In this document: positions 1 to 10,437 of the stretch, piece by piece
Position numbering within the stretch: the first letter of the stretch is position 1
Layout: the number at the start of each line of letters is the position of its first letter
NCBI RefSeq assembly: GCF_004217615.1
Contig: NZ_SHLD01000001.1
Coordinates: 5,952,001-6,016,000 of the forward strand
From: Micromonospora kangleipakensis
Lineage (GTDB): Bacteria > Actinomycetota > Actinomycetes > Mycobacteriales > Micromonosporaceae
Direction of reading: 5' to 3'
Length of the DNA stretch: 64,000 nucleotides
Position numbers and translations under genes: made by a program
Notes under the pieces: generated by a model
Told to the model about the DNA's origin: nothing
Database searches by the model: none
The model's input: only the letters and a program-made list of their open reading frames with translations

Positions 1-311
1 TGCTCGGCGCGGGCGAGCTGCGCGGGGCCGAGATGTCGGGGGAAGCGCCGGCCCAGCCGGGCCAGCAGCGGACGACCGCCCCGGCGGCCCACCGCGTACC
101 CGACTGAGTCGCCGATGATGGCGCCGGCCGCCGCGGCGGTAGCCACCCACTCCGGCTCGACCACGCCGGCCGCGGCGAGCAGAGCGGAGCTGACCAGGAC
201 GATCTCGCCGGGCAGCGGCACGCCCATGCTCTCGACGCCGATCACCGCGGCGACGATCAGGTAGACCACGCCCGGCGGCAGCGCGGTGAGCCAGTGCTGT
301 ACGTCTACCAC
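1..311 (-). CDS. DedA family membrane protein, N-terminal part (cut by window edge)
   Basis: Only the first ~103 residues are inside the window; the gene runs off the left end. The visible part has a hydrophobic first segment (residues ~15-25), the family signature VESMGVPLPGE (residues 26-36), a second hydrophobic stretch and the glycine-rich GDSVGYAVGRRGG (residues 67-79). These are typical of DedA/SNARE-associated (VTT) proteins, polytopic inner-membrane proteins linked to lipid flipping and membrane homeostasis. The GTG at 311 follows GGAAGG by 7 bases and is preferred; a GTG at 317 is in frame but too close to that site. No neighbour on the right appears functionally linked. Confidence 0.85.
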   Translation of the reverse strand, partial: MVDVQHWLTALPPGVVYLIVAAVIGVESMGVPLPGEIVLVSSALLAAAGVVEPEWVATAAAAGAIIGDSVGYAVGRRGGRPLLARLGRRFPRHLGPAQLARAE

Positions 312-427
312 CGCCACCCCTTCCGGTCCGGCCTCGAACCCTACCTCCGGTCCGGCGGGCCGGCCGTCCGCTCACCCCCGGCACCACCCGGCCGGGTGCC
401 AGCCGACGGCCCGGCCGGGGCGGTTGG

Positions 428-622
428 TCAGGAGATCGGGGCGAGGAGTTCGAGCCGGTTGCCGTGCGGGTCGTGGGTGTGGAAGCGGCGCATGCCGAAG
501 CCACCGCGGGCGGCGAGGGCCGGCGGCTTGGGCTTCTCGGTCATGCCGAGCAGGCCGGCGTAGAACGCCCGGGACGCGGCCTCGGAGCCGGGTGGGCAGG
601 CGAGCAGGACGTGATGGATCAT
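428..622 (-). pseudogene. VOC/glyoxalase-fold protein with internal deletion (64 aa)
   Basis: The 64-residue product begins MIHHVLLACPPGSE and ends RRFHTHDPHGNRLELLAPIS. These are the first and last structural elements of a single-domain VOC (glyoxalase/bleomycin-resistance) protein of the usual ~115-120 residues. The middle of the fold, normally about 50 residues carrying a WFR...ELHLGV-type strand, is absent. The reading frame passes straight from ALAARGG to FGMRRF. The start is well supported (GGAGGTG, then 5 bases, then ATG at 622). This looks like an in-frame deletion remnant, so I call it a probable pseudogene; a functional mini-VOC that assembles as a multimer cannot be excluded. Confidence 0.7.
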
Positions 623-657
623 GGTGGCACCTCCCTGTCCCGAACCCTGGCATGAGG

Positions 658-690
658 TTGCATCAATAGCAAGACGGACGTACGGTTTTG
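658..690 (+). promoter_or_regulatory. Putative acnA promoter with overlapping AcnR-type operator
   Basis: TTGCAT (658-663) lies exactly 17 bases before TACGGT (681-686), a plausible -35/-10 pair for the downstream aconitase gene. Overlapping the -10, bases 671-690 read AAGACGGACGTACGGTTTTG. This matches at 16 of 20 positions the near-perfect palindrome at 16061-16080 just upstream of the acnR gene. The promoter assignment is inference from spacing; the shared element is seen directly. Confidence 0.6.
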
Positions 691-797
691 TTGAAAGCGA
701 GAATCGGCGGTAAGTGTCACCTAACTGGGGCGTCACCCCGGTCGGTGCGACAGACTGCTCAGGACTATTCACGGTCGCTGGTGTGAAGGAGTACGAC

Positions 798-3668
<2,871 letters not shown>

Positions 3669-3680
3669 CGTACCAGCGAA

Positions 3681-3716
3681 AAGGGCCCCTTCCCGCGATC
3701 GCGGGGAGGGGCCCTT
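3681..3716. terminator. Bidirectional terminator between acnA and cvnD
   Basis: AAGGGCCCCT pairs with AGGGGCCCTT, and the inner TCCCGCG/CGCGGGGA extends the stem. The hairpin is nearly continuous and 36 bases long, sitting between the convergent acnA and conservon genes, 12 bases after the acnA stop. Confidence 0.85.
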
Positions 3717-3730
3717 CGACGTCCGGGAGG

Positions 3731-4339
3731 TCAGTCGCCGGCGGCCCGGCGGCGGGCCTCGCGGGTCTTCATGGCGTGCTCCAGCAGCGTGATGAGCACC
3801 TCCTTGCTCGACTCCCGCTGCCGGGCGTCGCAGAGCACCACCGGCACCCCGGGGTCGAGGTTGAGCGCCACCTGCACCTCGTCCAGCCGGTACCCCTTGG
3901 CGCCCTCGAAGCAGTTCACCGCCACCACGAACGGCGTCCCCCGCCCCTCGAAGTAGTCGATCGAGGGGAAGCAGTCGGCCAGCCGCCGGGTGTCGGCGAG
4001 CACCACCGCGCCGATGGCGCCCAGCGCCAGCTCATCCCAGACGAACCAGAACCGGTCCTGTCCCGGGGTGCCGAAGACGTAGAGCACCAGGTCGTCGCTG
4101 ATCGTGATCCGACCGAAGTCCATCGCGACGGTGGTGGTGCCCTTCTGCTCCACGCCGGAGAGGTCGTCGATCCCCACCCCGGTCTCGGTCAGCACCTCCT
4201 CCGTCCGCAGCGGTCGGGTCTCGCTGACCGCGCCGACCATGGTGGTCTTGCCCACCCCGAAACCACCGGCGATCAGGATCTTGATCGCGGTGGGCAGCGG
4301 CGCCGCTCCCGCCGGCCGCTCAGAGGGCCCGAAGTCCAT
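3731..4339 (-). CDS. cvnD: Conservon GTPase CvnD (MglA-like small GTPase)
   Basis: A 202-residue small P-loop GTPase of the conservon CvnD family. It has the P-loop GGFGVGKTT (residues ~25-33), the switch II-like GTPGQDRF, and AVNCFEGAKGY where NKxD is expected in Ras-type GTPases. Conservon GTPases are thought to act with the membrane kinase CvnA and the CvnB/CvnC pair as a membrane-associated signalling unit resembling a eukaryotic G-protein-coupled system; the ligand here is unknown. The ATG at 4339 gives MDFGPSERPAG, and the first 20 bases overlap the 3' end of cvnC, so the two are probably translationally coupled. Last gene of the set, ended by the 3681 terminator. Confidence 0.9.
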   Translation of the reverse strand: MDFGPSERPAGAAPLPTAIKILIAGGFGVGKTTMVGAVSETRPLRTEEVLTETGVGIDDLSGVEQKGTTTVAMDFGRITISDDLVLYVFGTPGQDRFWFVWDELALGAIGAVVLADTRRLADCFPSIDYFEGRGTPFVVAVNCFEGAKGYRLDEVQVALNLDPGVPVVLCDARQRESSKEVLITLLEHAMKTREARRRAAGD

Positions 4340-4709
4340 TGATAACCGCCTCGAAAACGCTGTCGTCGGGAAGGCCGGCGGTGGTGGCGCGCGGCTCACG
4401 GACCTGCACCAGGCTGCGGGCCACCAGGTCACCGAGGAGGACCCGGACGGTGCCCACCGGCAGGTCGAGGTGGGCGGCGACCTCCGCCACGGACTGCATC
4501 CGCTGGCAGAGGCCGACGATGGCCACGTGCTCGGGGCCCAGCCCCGACTCCGCGCCCACGTCGGCCCGGGTCGCCGTCACCAGGGAGATCAGGTCGAACG
4601 TGCCGGTGACCGGACGAGCCCGGCCCCGCGTGACCGCGTACGGGCGCACCACCGGGCCCGCGTGGTCGTCCACCCACTCGTGCTCCGCGGAGTCCCCCTG
4701 CACGGTCAT
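4320..4709 (-). CDS. cvnC: Conservon protein CvnC (DUF742)
   Basis: A 129-residue DUF742 protein. The N-terminal part has VVRPYAVTRGRARP, typical of the family. The C-terminal half resembles a winged helix-turn-helix (SVAEVAAHLDLPVGTVRVLLGDL, about residues 73-95) as in other CvnC proteins. It is thought to bridge the roadblock protein CvnB and the GTPase CvnD. It overlaps cvnB by 4 bases (ATGA at 4706-4709) and cvnD by 20 bases, showing a single transcription unit. Confidence 0.9.
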   Translation of the reverse strand: MTVQGDSAEHEWVDDHAGPVVRPYAVTRGRARPVTGTFDLISLVTATRADVGAESGLGPEHVAIVGLCQRMQSVAEVAAHLDLPVGTVRVLLGDLVARSLVQVREPRATTAGLPDDSVFEAVINGLRAL

Positions 4710-5137
4710 CGCGTCGGGGTCTCGCCGCTCGGCTGCTCGGGTGTCCGCGTCGGCGAGGCGACGAACCTCCCGACCCGGGTGACCAGCATCGCCATCTCGT
4801 ACGCGATCAGGCCCACGTCGGCGTCCTCGGAGGCCAGCACCGCCAGGCAGGCGTTGCGACCGGCCGCCGTGACGAACAGGAACGACGACTGCATCTCGAT
4901 GATGGTCTGCTGCACCTGACCACCGCCGAACCGCTTGCCCGCGCCCCGGGCCAGGCTCTGGATGCCGGCCGCCATCGCCGCCAGGTGCTCACCGTCGTCC
5001 CGACTCAGCCCCTGTGAGGAGGCCATCAGCAGGCCGTCGGTGGAGAGCGCCACGGCGTGTTCCGCCTGCTTCACCCGGCCGACCAGATCATCCAGCAGCC
5101 ACGTCAGGTCCGCGCTCGAAGCCGTCTTCTGCGCCAC
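4706..5137 (-). CDS. cvnB: Conservon roadblock/LC7 protein CvnB
   Basis: A 143-residue roadblock/LC7-domain protein. The fold is recognisable from the pattern LDDLVGRVKQAEHAVALSTDG through LAAMAAGIQSLARGAG to the strand SSFLFVTAAGRNACLAVLA. Roadblock proteins act as regulators or scaffolds of MglA-type GTPases. GTG 5137 gives VAQKTASSADLTWLLDD, the family's usual start, preceded by GAGGA at 8 bases; longer in-frame extension is low complexity. It lies 86 bases after cvnA and overlaps cvnC by 4 bases. Confidence 0.9.
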   Translation of the reverse strand: MAQKTASSADLTWLLDDLVGRVKQAEHAVALSTDGLLMASSQGLSRDDGEHLAAMAAGIQSLARGAGKRFGGGQVQQTIIEMQSSFLFVTAAGRNACLAVLASEDADVGLIAYEMAMLVTRVGRFVASPTRTPEQPSGETPTR

Positions 5138-5223
5138 TCGTCGTCCTCTTCTCCCCCGGCTGGTTTCGCCGTGCTCGCTCCGTCGTACCGGCCGCATCGG
5201 GTGCCGCCGGACCGACGTCGTCC

Positions 5224-7764
5224 TCAGGTCGCCTGCTCGTCCCCGGTGTTCGGCCCGCTCTCGGGCCCGCGCGTCACCCCGCCGAGCAGCCGTGCCGCGT
5301 CGGTCCGGCCGCGTCGGGTGCCGCTCTGGTAGGAGCTCATCATCCGGCGCACCTGCTCCGGCGGCCGTACCGCGTCGTCGTCCTCGTCAGCGTCCGAAGG
5401 GGACGGTTCGTCACGCAGCTCCGGCACGATGCTCGCCTGCCGTACCCGCACCGGCAGCCCGGAGTCGGTCCGGGCGGGTTCCGCCGGGCCGGCGGCCCCG
5501 TCCGGCGCGGCGTCGGCCGCCGGGGCGACGGCACCGTCCCCGGTGGACCGTCCGACCGTCACCGGCAGGCCGGCCGGGAAGGTCGGATCGTCCAGCCCCG
5601 GCTGCCCGGTCCGCCGCCGGGTCGGCAGCCCCGTCTCCGTAACCGGCGGCTCGTCCGGCGCGGCCACCGCTTCGCGGTCGGGTACCGGGTCCGTGCCGGC
5701 CGGCACGTCGTCCGCGGCGTCCTCCCGGTGCCCGGCGTCCGGCGTGGTCGGCCGGGTCGGCTCGGCCAGCGCCACCGGGGTGGTGGGCTGCTCGCCGGCC
5801 GGCTCGGACCGTCCGCTCCCGGCGCCCGCCATGAGTGGCCGACCGGTCCCCGTGCCGGCCCGGAACCCGCCGGAGGTGGTCGGATCGGGGCCGTCGTCGG
5901 TGACCAGGTCGAGCGGGATGAGCACCACCGCCGTCGTCCCGCCGTACGCGGACTCCTTGAGCTGCACCCGCACGCCGTGCCGGCCGGTGAGCCGGCTGAC
6001 CACGTAGAGGCCGAGCCGGGCGGCGTTGGCCAGGTTCAGTTCGGACCGGTCGACGATCCGGTGGTTGGCGGCGGCGAGGTCCTCCTCGTTCATGCCGAGG
6101 CCCCGGTCCTCGATCTCGATGGCGAACCCGTTGGCCACCACCTGGCCGCGCACCTCGACGGTGGTGTGCGGGGGCGAGAACGACAGTCCGTTCTCGATCA
6201 GCTCGGCCAGCAGGTGGATGACGTCACCGACGGCCCGGCCGGCGAGCGACACCGGGCCCAGCGGCAGCACGTTCACCCGGGTGTAGTCCTCGACCTCGGC
6301 CACCGCGCCGCGGACCACGTCGACCATCGGCACGTTGCGGCGCCAGGCCCGGCCCGGGGTGGAGCCGGAGAGGACGATCAGGTTCTCGGCGTTGCGCCGC
6401 ATCCGGGTGGCCAGGTGGTCCACCCGGAACAGGTCCTCCAGCTCCTCGGCGTCGTGCTCGCGGCGTTCCATCGCGTCGAGCAGGGTGAGCTGGCGGTGCA
6501 CCAGGGCCTGGGTGCGCCGGGCCAGGCTGAGGAACACCTCGCGGACGCTGCGGCGCAGCTCGGCCTGCTCGACGGCGGTCCGGATCGCGGTCTCCTGCAC
6601 GACGTTGAAGGCCTTGCCCACCTGACCGATCTCGTCGTCGCCGAACTGCAACGGGGGCGCCTCCCGATCGACGTCGACCTCCTCGCCCCGGCCGAGCCGC
6701 TCCACCACGCCGGGCAACCGCTCGTTCGCCAGCCGGAACGCGGCCTCACGCAGCCGTTCGAGCTGCTGGACCAACGCGCGGGCGGTGGTGATCGACACCA
6801 CGATGGACGCGATGACGGCGAGCAGGCCGAGGCCGGCCGCCAGCACCATCCGGACGATGACGCCGACCGCGACCGGCGTTGCCCGCTGCACCACGTCGTC
6901 GCCGCCGGCGAGCACCACCTGACCGATCTCGCTGAGCGCGGACCCGATCGTGCCCTCCCAGGCGGCGGCGGTCACCGGCACCCTGTTGTCGGCGCCCTGC
7001 ATGACCCGGCTCTCCAGGCCGGCCAGCCGGACGTACGTCGGACCGGCCAGCATCCGCTCGTAGCGGTCCTGATCGGCGGCCGGGAGCCGGACGATGGACT
7101 GGCCGGCGGTGAACCGTCGGGCACCCACCACCTGGGCGAACTGCGCCTGCTCGGCGGGGGTGATCCGGCCGGCCGCCAGCACGCCGGCGAGCAGCGCGTC
7201 CTCCTGGGACAGCAACTCACGGGCCCGGTTCAGGCCGATCAGCGCAGCAGTGTCCTCGGCCACCTGCTCGTCGTCGAGGTTGCCCAGCGCGTCGTAGACC
7301 CGGTAGATCCCCTCAATCAGCCCGGTGAAGGCGGCACCCGCGCCTGCCCGGTCGATGCTCTTGCTGTCGACGGCGGCCCGGGTCGCGGGGAGCTCACCCA
7401 GCCCGGTGATCAGCTCGTCGATCCGCTGGTTCAGCTTGTCCGCGCCGAAGAGACCGACCTGCCAGGTCCCCGTGGACTCCGCGAACTCCGTGGTCAACTG
7501 GTCGGTGCGCTGCCGTACCTGCGCCAGCTCGGACTGCCGTTCGTCGCCGGAGCGGCCGAGGTAGCTCAGCGACGTCCGGCGCTCCAGCTGAAGCTGGAGC
7601 AGCAGTGGCTCCGTGGGATCGAAGACCCTGCTGTCCAGCGCCTGCACGCCGAGCAGGTTGATCCCGTCCCGTACGGTCACCCACGCGGTGAAGGACCAGA
7701 GCGCGACCAGGGAAGCGAGCAGGGCGACAACCTTGGTACGCAGGTTCGAACTGCGGAAACGCAT
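5224..7764 (-). CDS. cvnA: Conservon membrane histidine kinase-like protein CvnA (nitrate/nitrite-sensor type)
   Basis: An 846-residue membrane sensor. It has one transmembrane helix near residues 10-30, a long extracellular helical domain of the NIT (nitrate/nitrite-sensing) kind (~50-290), and a second membrane helix around 300-325. A HAMP-like region ending LPGVVERLGRGEEV follows, then a dimerisation segment and a HATPase_c domain with N-box ELIENGLSFSPP (~520) and G1-box EDRGLGM. The C-terminal ~200 residues are Pro/Gly/Asp-rich and probably disordered, as is common in CvnA. It is the first gene of the conservon cvnABCD. The signal sensed cannot be read from sequence. Confidence 0.92.
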   Translation of the reverse strand: MRFRSSNLRTKVVALLASLVALWSFTAWVTVRDGINLLGVQALDSRVFDPTEPLLLQLQLERRTSLSYLGRSGDERQSELAQVRQRTDQLTTEFAESTGTWQVGLFGADKLNQRIDELITGLGELPATRAAVDSKSIDRAGAGAAFTGLIEGIYRVYDALGNLDDEQVAEDTAALIGLNRARELLSQEDALLAGVLAAGRITPAEQAQFAQVVGARRFTAGQSIVRLPAADQDRYERMLAGPTYVRLAGLESRVMQGADNRVPVTAAAWEGTIGSALSEIGQVVLAGGDDVVQRATPVAVGVIVRMVLAAGLGLLAVIASIVVSITTARALVQQLERLREAAFRLANERLPGVVERLGRGEEVDVDREAPPLQFGDDEIGQVGKAFNVVQETAIRTAVEQAELRRSVREVFLSLARRTQALVHRQLTLLDAMERREHDAEELEDLFRVDHLATRMRRNAENLIVLSGSTPGRAWRRNVPMVDVVRGAVAEVEDYTRVNVLPLGPVSLAGRAVGDVIHLLAELIENGLSFSPPHTTVEVRGQVVANGFAIEIEDRGLGMNEEDLAAANHRIVDRSELNLANAARLGLYVVSRLTGRHGVRVQLKESAYGGTTAVVLIPLDLVTDDGPDPTTSGGFRAGTGTGRPLMAGAGSGRSEPAGEQPTTPVALAEPTRPTTPDAGHREDAADDVPAGTDPVPDREAVAAPDEPPVTETGLPTRRRTGQPGLDDPTFPAGLPVTVGRSTGDGAVAPAADAAPDGAAGPAEPARTDSGLPVRVRQASIVPELRDEPSPSDADEDDDAVRPPEQVRRMMSSYQSGTRRGRTDAARLLGGVTRGPESGPNTGDEQAT

Positions 7765-7876
7765 TACACCGTCCCTGGCGTGGCCCGTGCGGATCGAGAG
7801 TCGGCGTGCCGCGACCTACACGCATCGACCCCGGCGCACGCTAGCAGTGTCGCGGATGTCACTCAAGCGTTCCTGA

Positions 7877-9523
7877 TCATGACGATAGTGTCCGGCGGCC
7901 GGTCGGCGCCGGCCCGACCAGCTCAGGCCGGGCGGCGGCGAGATGCTGAGCGGCGACGACGGCCGAGCGGACGATGAGGACCGGAGCATAGAGGTCCTTG
8001 TCGTGCCACAGTGGTGGGTCGTCCTGCCGGCCGGCCGTCGCGGACAGGTAGGCCACGCCCCGCCGGGCCGACTCGGCCACCCCGGGCCGCACCGGCCGGC
8101 TGACGCCGAGCAGCACGTGCAGCGCGTACGCGGTCTCCTCCCGGCTGCCCGACCAGCGGCCCCACGACCCGTCGGCGCGTTGGGTGCCGACCACCCAGTC
8201 GACGGCCCGGTCCACCGCCTCCGCCGCGACCGCGGCTGGGGCGTACCGGTCCAGCGCCATGACCACGCACGAGGTGGCGTAGTACGGCGAGGCGTGCCAG
8301 CGGTCGCACCAGCGGCCGTCAGGGTGCTGCTGCTCCCGCAGCCAGCGGGCGAGGCGGAGCAGTCGACGGGCCTCCGGATCACCGTCGGCGGTGCTCCGGC
8401 CAGCGTGCCAGCCGAGCGCCTCGAGCACGTGCGCGTTGGTGGTGACCGACCGGCCATCCTCCCCCGGCCAGGTGCAGAAGTGACCGTCCTGCTCGTAGCG
8501 AATCAGGCTGGCCGGGTGCACCGGATGGCCGGCCCGGGCGAGGGCGTACAGCGTGACGGAGGTGGTGTCGGCGTCGGCCGGCAGCCCGGGTCCGGTCGGC
8601 GTGCCCTCCGGCCCGAGCGCCGCGGTCAGCTCGGCGACCAGGCTGGGCGCCGGACGGGCGCGCAGGCCCGCCCGGGCCAGGTTGGCCAGCACCCAGGACC
8701 GCTCGAAGACGGAGATCGGGGTGCAGCAGGGCACCGGCCCGTCGTGCCGCCGGACCGCGTCCTCCAGGTAGGCCAGGCTCGGTTCGGTCGTGCCGCCCGG
8801 CTCGCCGAGCCAGGCGGCCGTGGCCGCGGGCGACGCGCCGACCGCGCCCGCGACCGGTACGACGTCCGCGCGGCGCCGCGCGGCGGGCCCCAGCACCTCC
8901 AGGGCGTGCAGCAACTTCTGCGGCACGGGTCGACCGGTGGCGAGCAGTCCCCGCAGGGCGTCCAACCGCCGGCGGTCCATGCCGGCGGGCAGCGACAGGG
9001 GCGCCGTCGTGGGCAGCCACCGGGAGTCTGGCTGGTCGTCGAGGCTGTGCAGGTGCCCGTTCACCGCCTCGACGAGGGTCGGCACGATCAGGTCGGCGGC
9101 GGGGGTGTCCGGCACCGACATCCGCCGGGTGGTACCGAGCCAACCCGAGAGCGCGGCCACGCCACGCCCGGCGGCGGCGCGCAGCTCGTCCCGGGGCACC
9201 CCGGCCGGTCGGCCGGCGGCGAGGGTGCTCAGCAGGGCCTCGACCGCGCTCAGCGTGGGCACCAGTGCGTACCCCTCCGGCGCGCCCCAGCCGCCGTCGG
9301 TGCGCTGACAGTCGAGCAGGTAGCGCAGCCGCCGGTCGTGGCCGGGCAGCCGGGGCGCGAGGGTGACCAGCCGGCCGGTCTCGTACACCGAGGGGGTGAG
9401 CTGCCCGGCGGGCTGCCGGAGCAGGTCGGTGAGCACGCCGTCCGCCGCGCTGCGGTCCGGCGGGTCAGCAAGGGCGGGGCGGCTGTCGTCCTGGCGGGCG
9501 TCGACCCACGGCATGCTGGTCAC
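7877..9523 (-). CDS. Class II (protonation-type) diterpene cyclase-like protein
   Basis: A 548-residue protein of the squalene-hopene/prenyltransferase alpha-alpha barrel superfamily. It has repeated QW-like segments (DGGWGAPEGYALVPT, DGRWCDRWHASPYYA, DGSWGRWSGSREETA). The general-acid motif is DADTT at residues ~317-321, the DXDTT form known from Rv3377c-type class II diterpene cyclases, rather than the plant DXDD. Such enzymes cyclise geranylgeranyl diphosphate to a bicyclic diphosphate such as a copalyl or halimadienyl diphosphate. It overlaps the class I synthase gene by ATGA (9520-9523), so the two enzymes are probably made together and act in sequence. The exact product is not predictable. 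Confidence 0.85.
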   Translation of the reverse strand: MTSMPWVDARQDDSRPALADPPDRSAADGVLTDLLRQPAGQLTPSVYETGRLVTLAPRLPGHDRRLRYLLDCQRTDGGWGAPEGYALVPTLSAVEALLSTLAAGRPAGVPRDELRAAAGRGVAALSGWLGTTRRMSVPDTPAADLIVPTLVEAVNGHLHSLDDQPDSRWLPTTAPLSLPAGMDRRRLDALRGLLATGRPVPQKLLHALEVLGPAARRRADVVPVAGAVGASPAATAAWLGEPGGTTEPSLAYLEDAVRRHDGPVPCCTPISVFERSWVLANLARAGLRARPAPSLVAELTAALGPEGTPTGPGLPADADTTSVTLYALARAGHPVHPASLIRYEQDGHFCTWPGEDGRSVTTNAHVLEALGWHAGRSTADGDPEARRLLRLARWLREQQHPDGRWCDRWHASPYYATSCVVMALDRYAPAAVAAEAVDRAVDWVVGTQRADGSWGRWSGSREETAYALHVLLGVSRPVRPGVAESARRGVAYLSATAGRQDDPPLWHDKDLYAPVLIVRSAVVAAQHLAAARPELVGPAPTGRRTLSS

Positions 9524-10437
9524 AGTGCTCCCCAGAAGTCGGCGGAGCGGTAGAACCCGCTGCTGAAGCCGATCTGCCGGGCCAGGTAGCGGGCCTGCTC
9601 GGGGCAGCTCCGCTCCAGCGGTGCCAGCAGCTCCCCCGCCCGCGCGACCAGCTCGTCAATGCGGCGTTCCACCTGGCTCCGGTCGACCAGCAGCAGGGCG
9701 TTGAGGTCCCCCCATCGCAGGTCCCGCTCGTACGTGCCCAGATCGTTGACGAGGCGCAGGATGCGCTGGACCTCGGCGCTGGCCTCGATGAGCGGGTCGA
9801 GGTGAGCGAGGGTGTCCGGGTCGCCGGAGTAGATCCAATGGGCGACGTTGACCACGGTGCAGGCCAGGTTGTCGGCGTTGTCCAGGTAGTCGTCGAGGCT
9901 CGGCAGCGCGGCCGGGGCGCCGTCCACACCGGAGGCCTGCTTCCAGTCCCACTCCCGGGCCATGGCGTCGAGCACCTTGCGCAGCTCGGCCCGCCAGACG
10001 GGACGCAGATCGGGGAACGCCGCGACGGTGGCCAGCTCGTCGCGCAACTCCGCCAGGAGGCGGCCGAGCGGGTCGTCCGGGGCCGGTACGCCGCCGTCGG
10101 CCACCGCCAGGCAGCGGGCCGCGATCCGGTCGATCTCCGTACGGGAGGTGGCGACGTAGTCCACGAGCCAGTCCAGCGCGAAACACCAGAGCACGGCGCG
10201 GTTGGTGACCCGCAGCCGCGCGGCATCGCACCAGGGCGCGCCGAAGGCGATCGCCGCGGCGACGTTGCCGAACAGCGCCGCGTCGAACGGCCGGGCCGGG
10301 AAGAGTTCCGGGTACCCGGCCGCCAACTCGGCGAGGTCGCGTTGCCCCCGCGCCGCCAGGGCCCAGGTCCGGCCCTGCTCGGCCGCGACCCGCATCTGTT
10401 CCGAGACCACGTCGGTCAGCTGGGCGGACGGGATCAA
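9520..10437 (-). CDS. Class I terpene synthase-like protein
   Basis: A 305-residue all-helical protein. The region expected to hold the first metal-binding motif reads ALDWLVDYV (residues ~87-95), so DDXXD is reduced to DWLVD. The second motif is NDLGTYERD (~231-239), an NSE/DTE-like site. The spacing of about 142 residues between them fits class I terpene synthases. It probably ionises the bicyclic diphosphate made by the adjacent class II enzyme. The start is inferred as the TTG at 10437, which overlaps the P450 stop codon (TTGA). The alternative GTG at the DVVSEQ position would lose about 10 residues. Overlaps both neighbours, indicating strict translational coupling. Confidence 0.8.
   Translation of the reverse strand: MIPSAQLTDVVSEQMRVAAEQGRTWALAARGQRDLAELAAGYPELFPARPFDAALFGNVAAAIAFGAPWCDAARLRVTNRAVLWCFALDWLVDYVATSRTEIDRIAARCLAVADGGVPAPDDPLGRLLAELRDELATVAAFPDLRPVWRAELRKVLDAMAREWDWKQASGVDGAPAALPSLDDYLDNADNLACTVVNVAHWIYSGDPDTLAHLDPLIEASAEVQRILRLVNDLGTYERDLRWGDLNALLLVDRSQVERRIDELVARAGELLAPLERSCPEQARYLARQIGFSSGFYRSADFWGAL

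Noticed and set aside
3731..7764. Conservon as a novel system
   Set aside because: cvnA-D order and domains match the well-known conservons of Streptomyces; interesting but not new.
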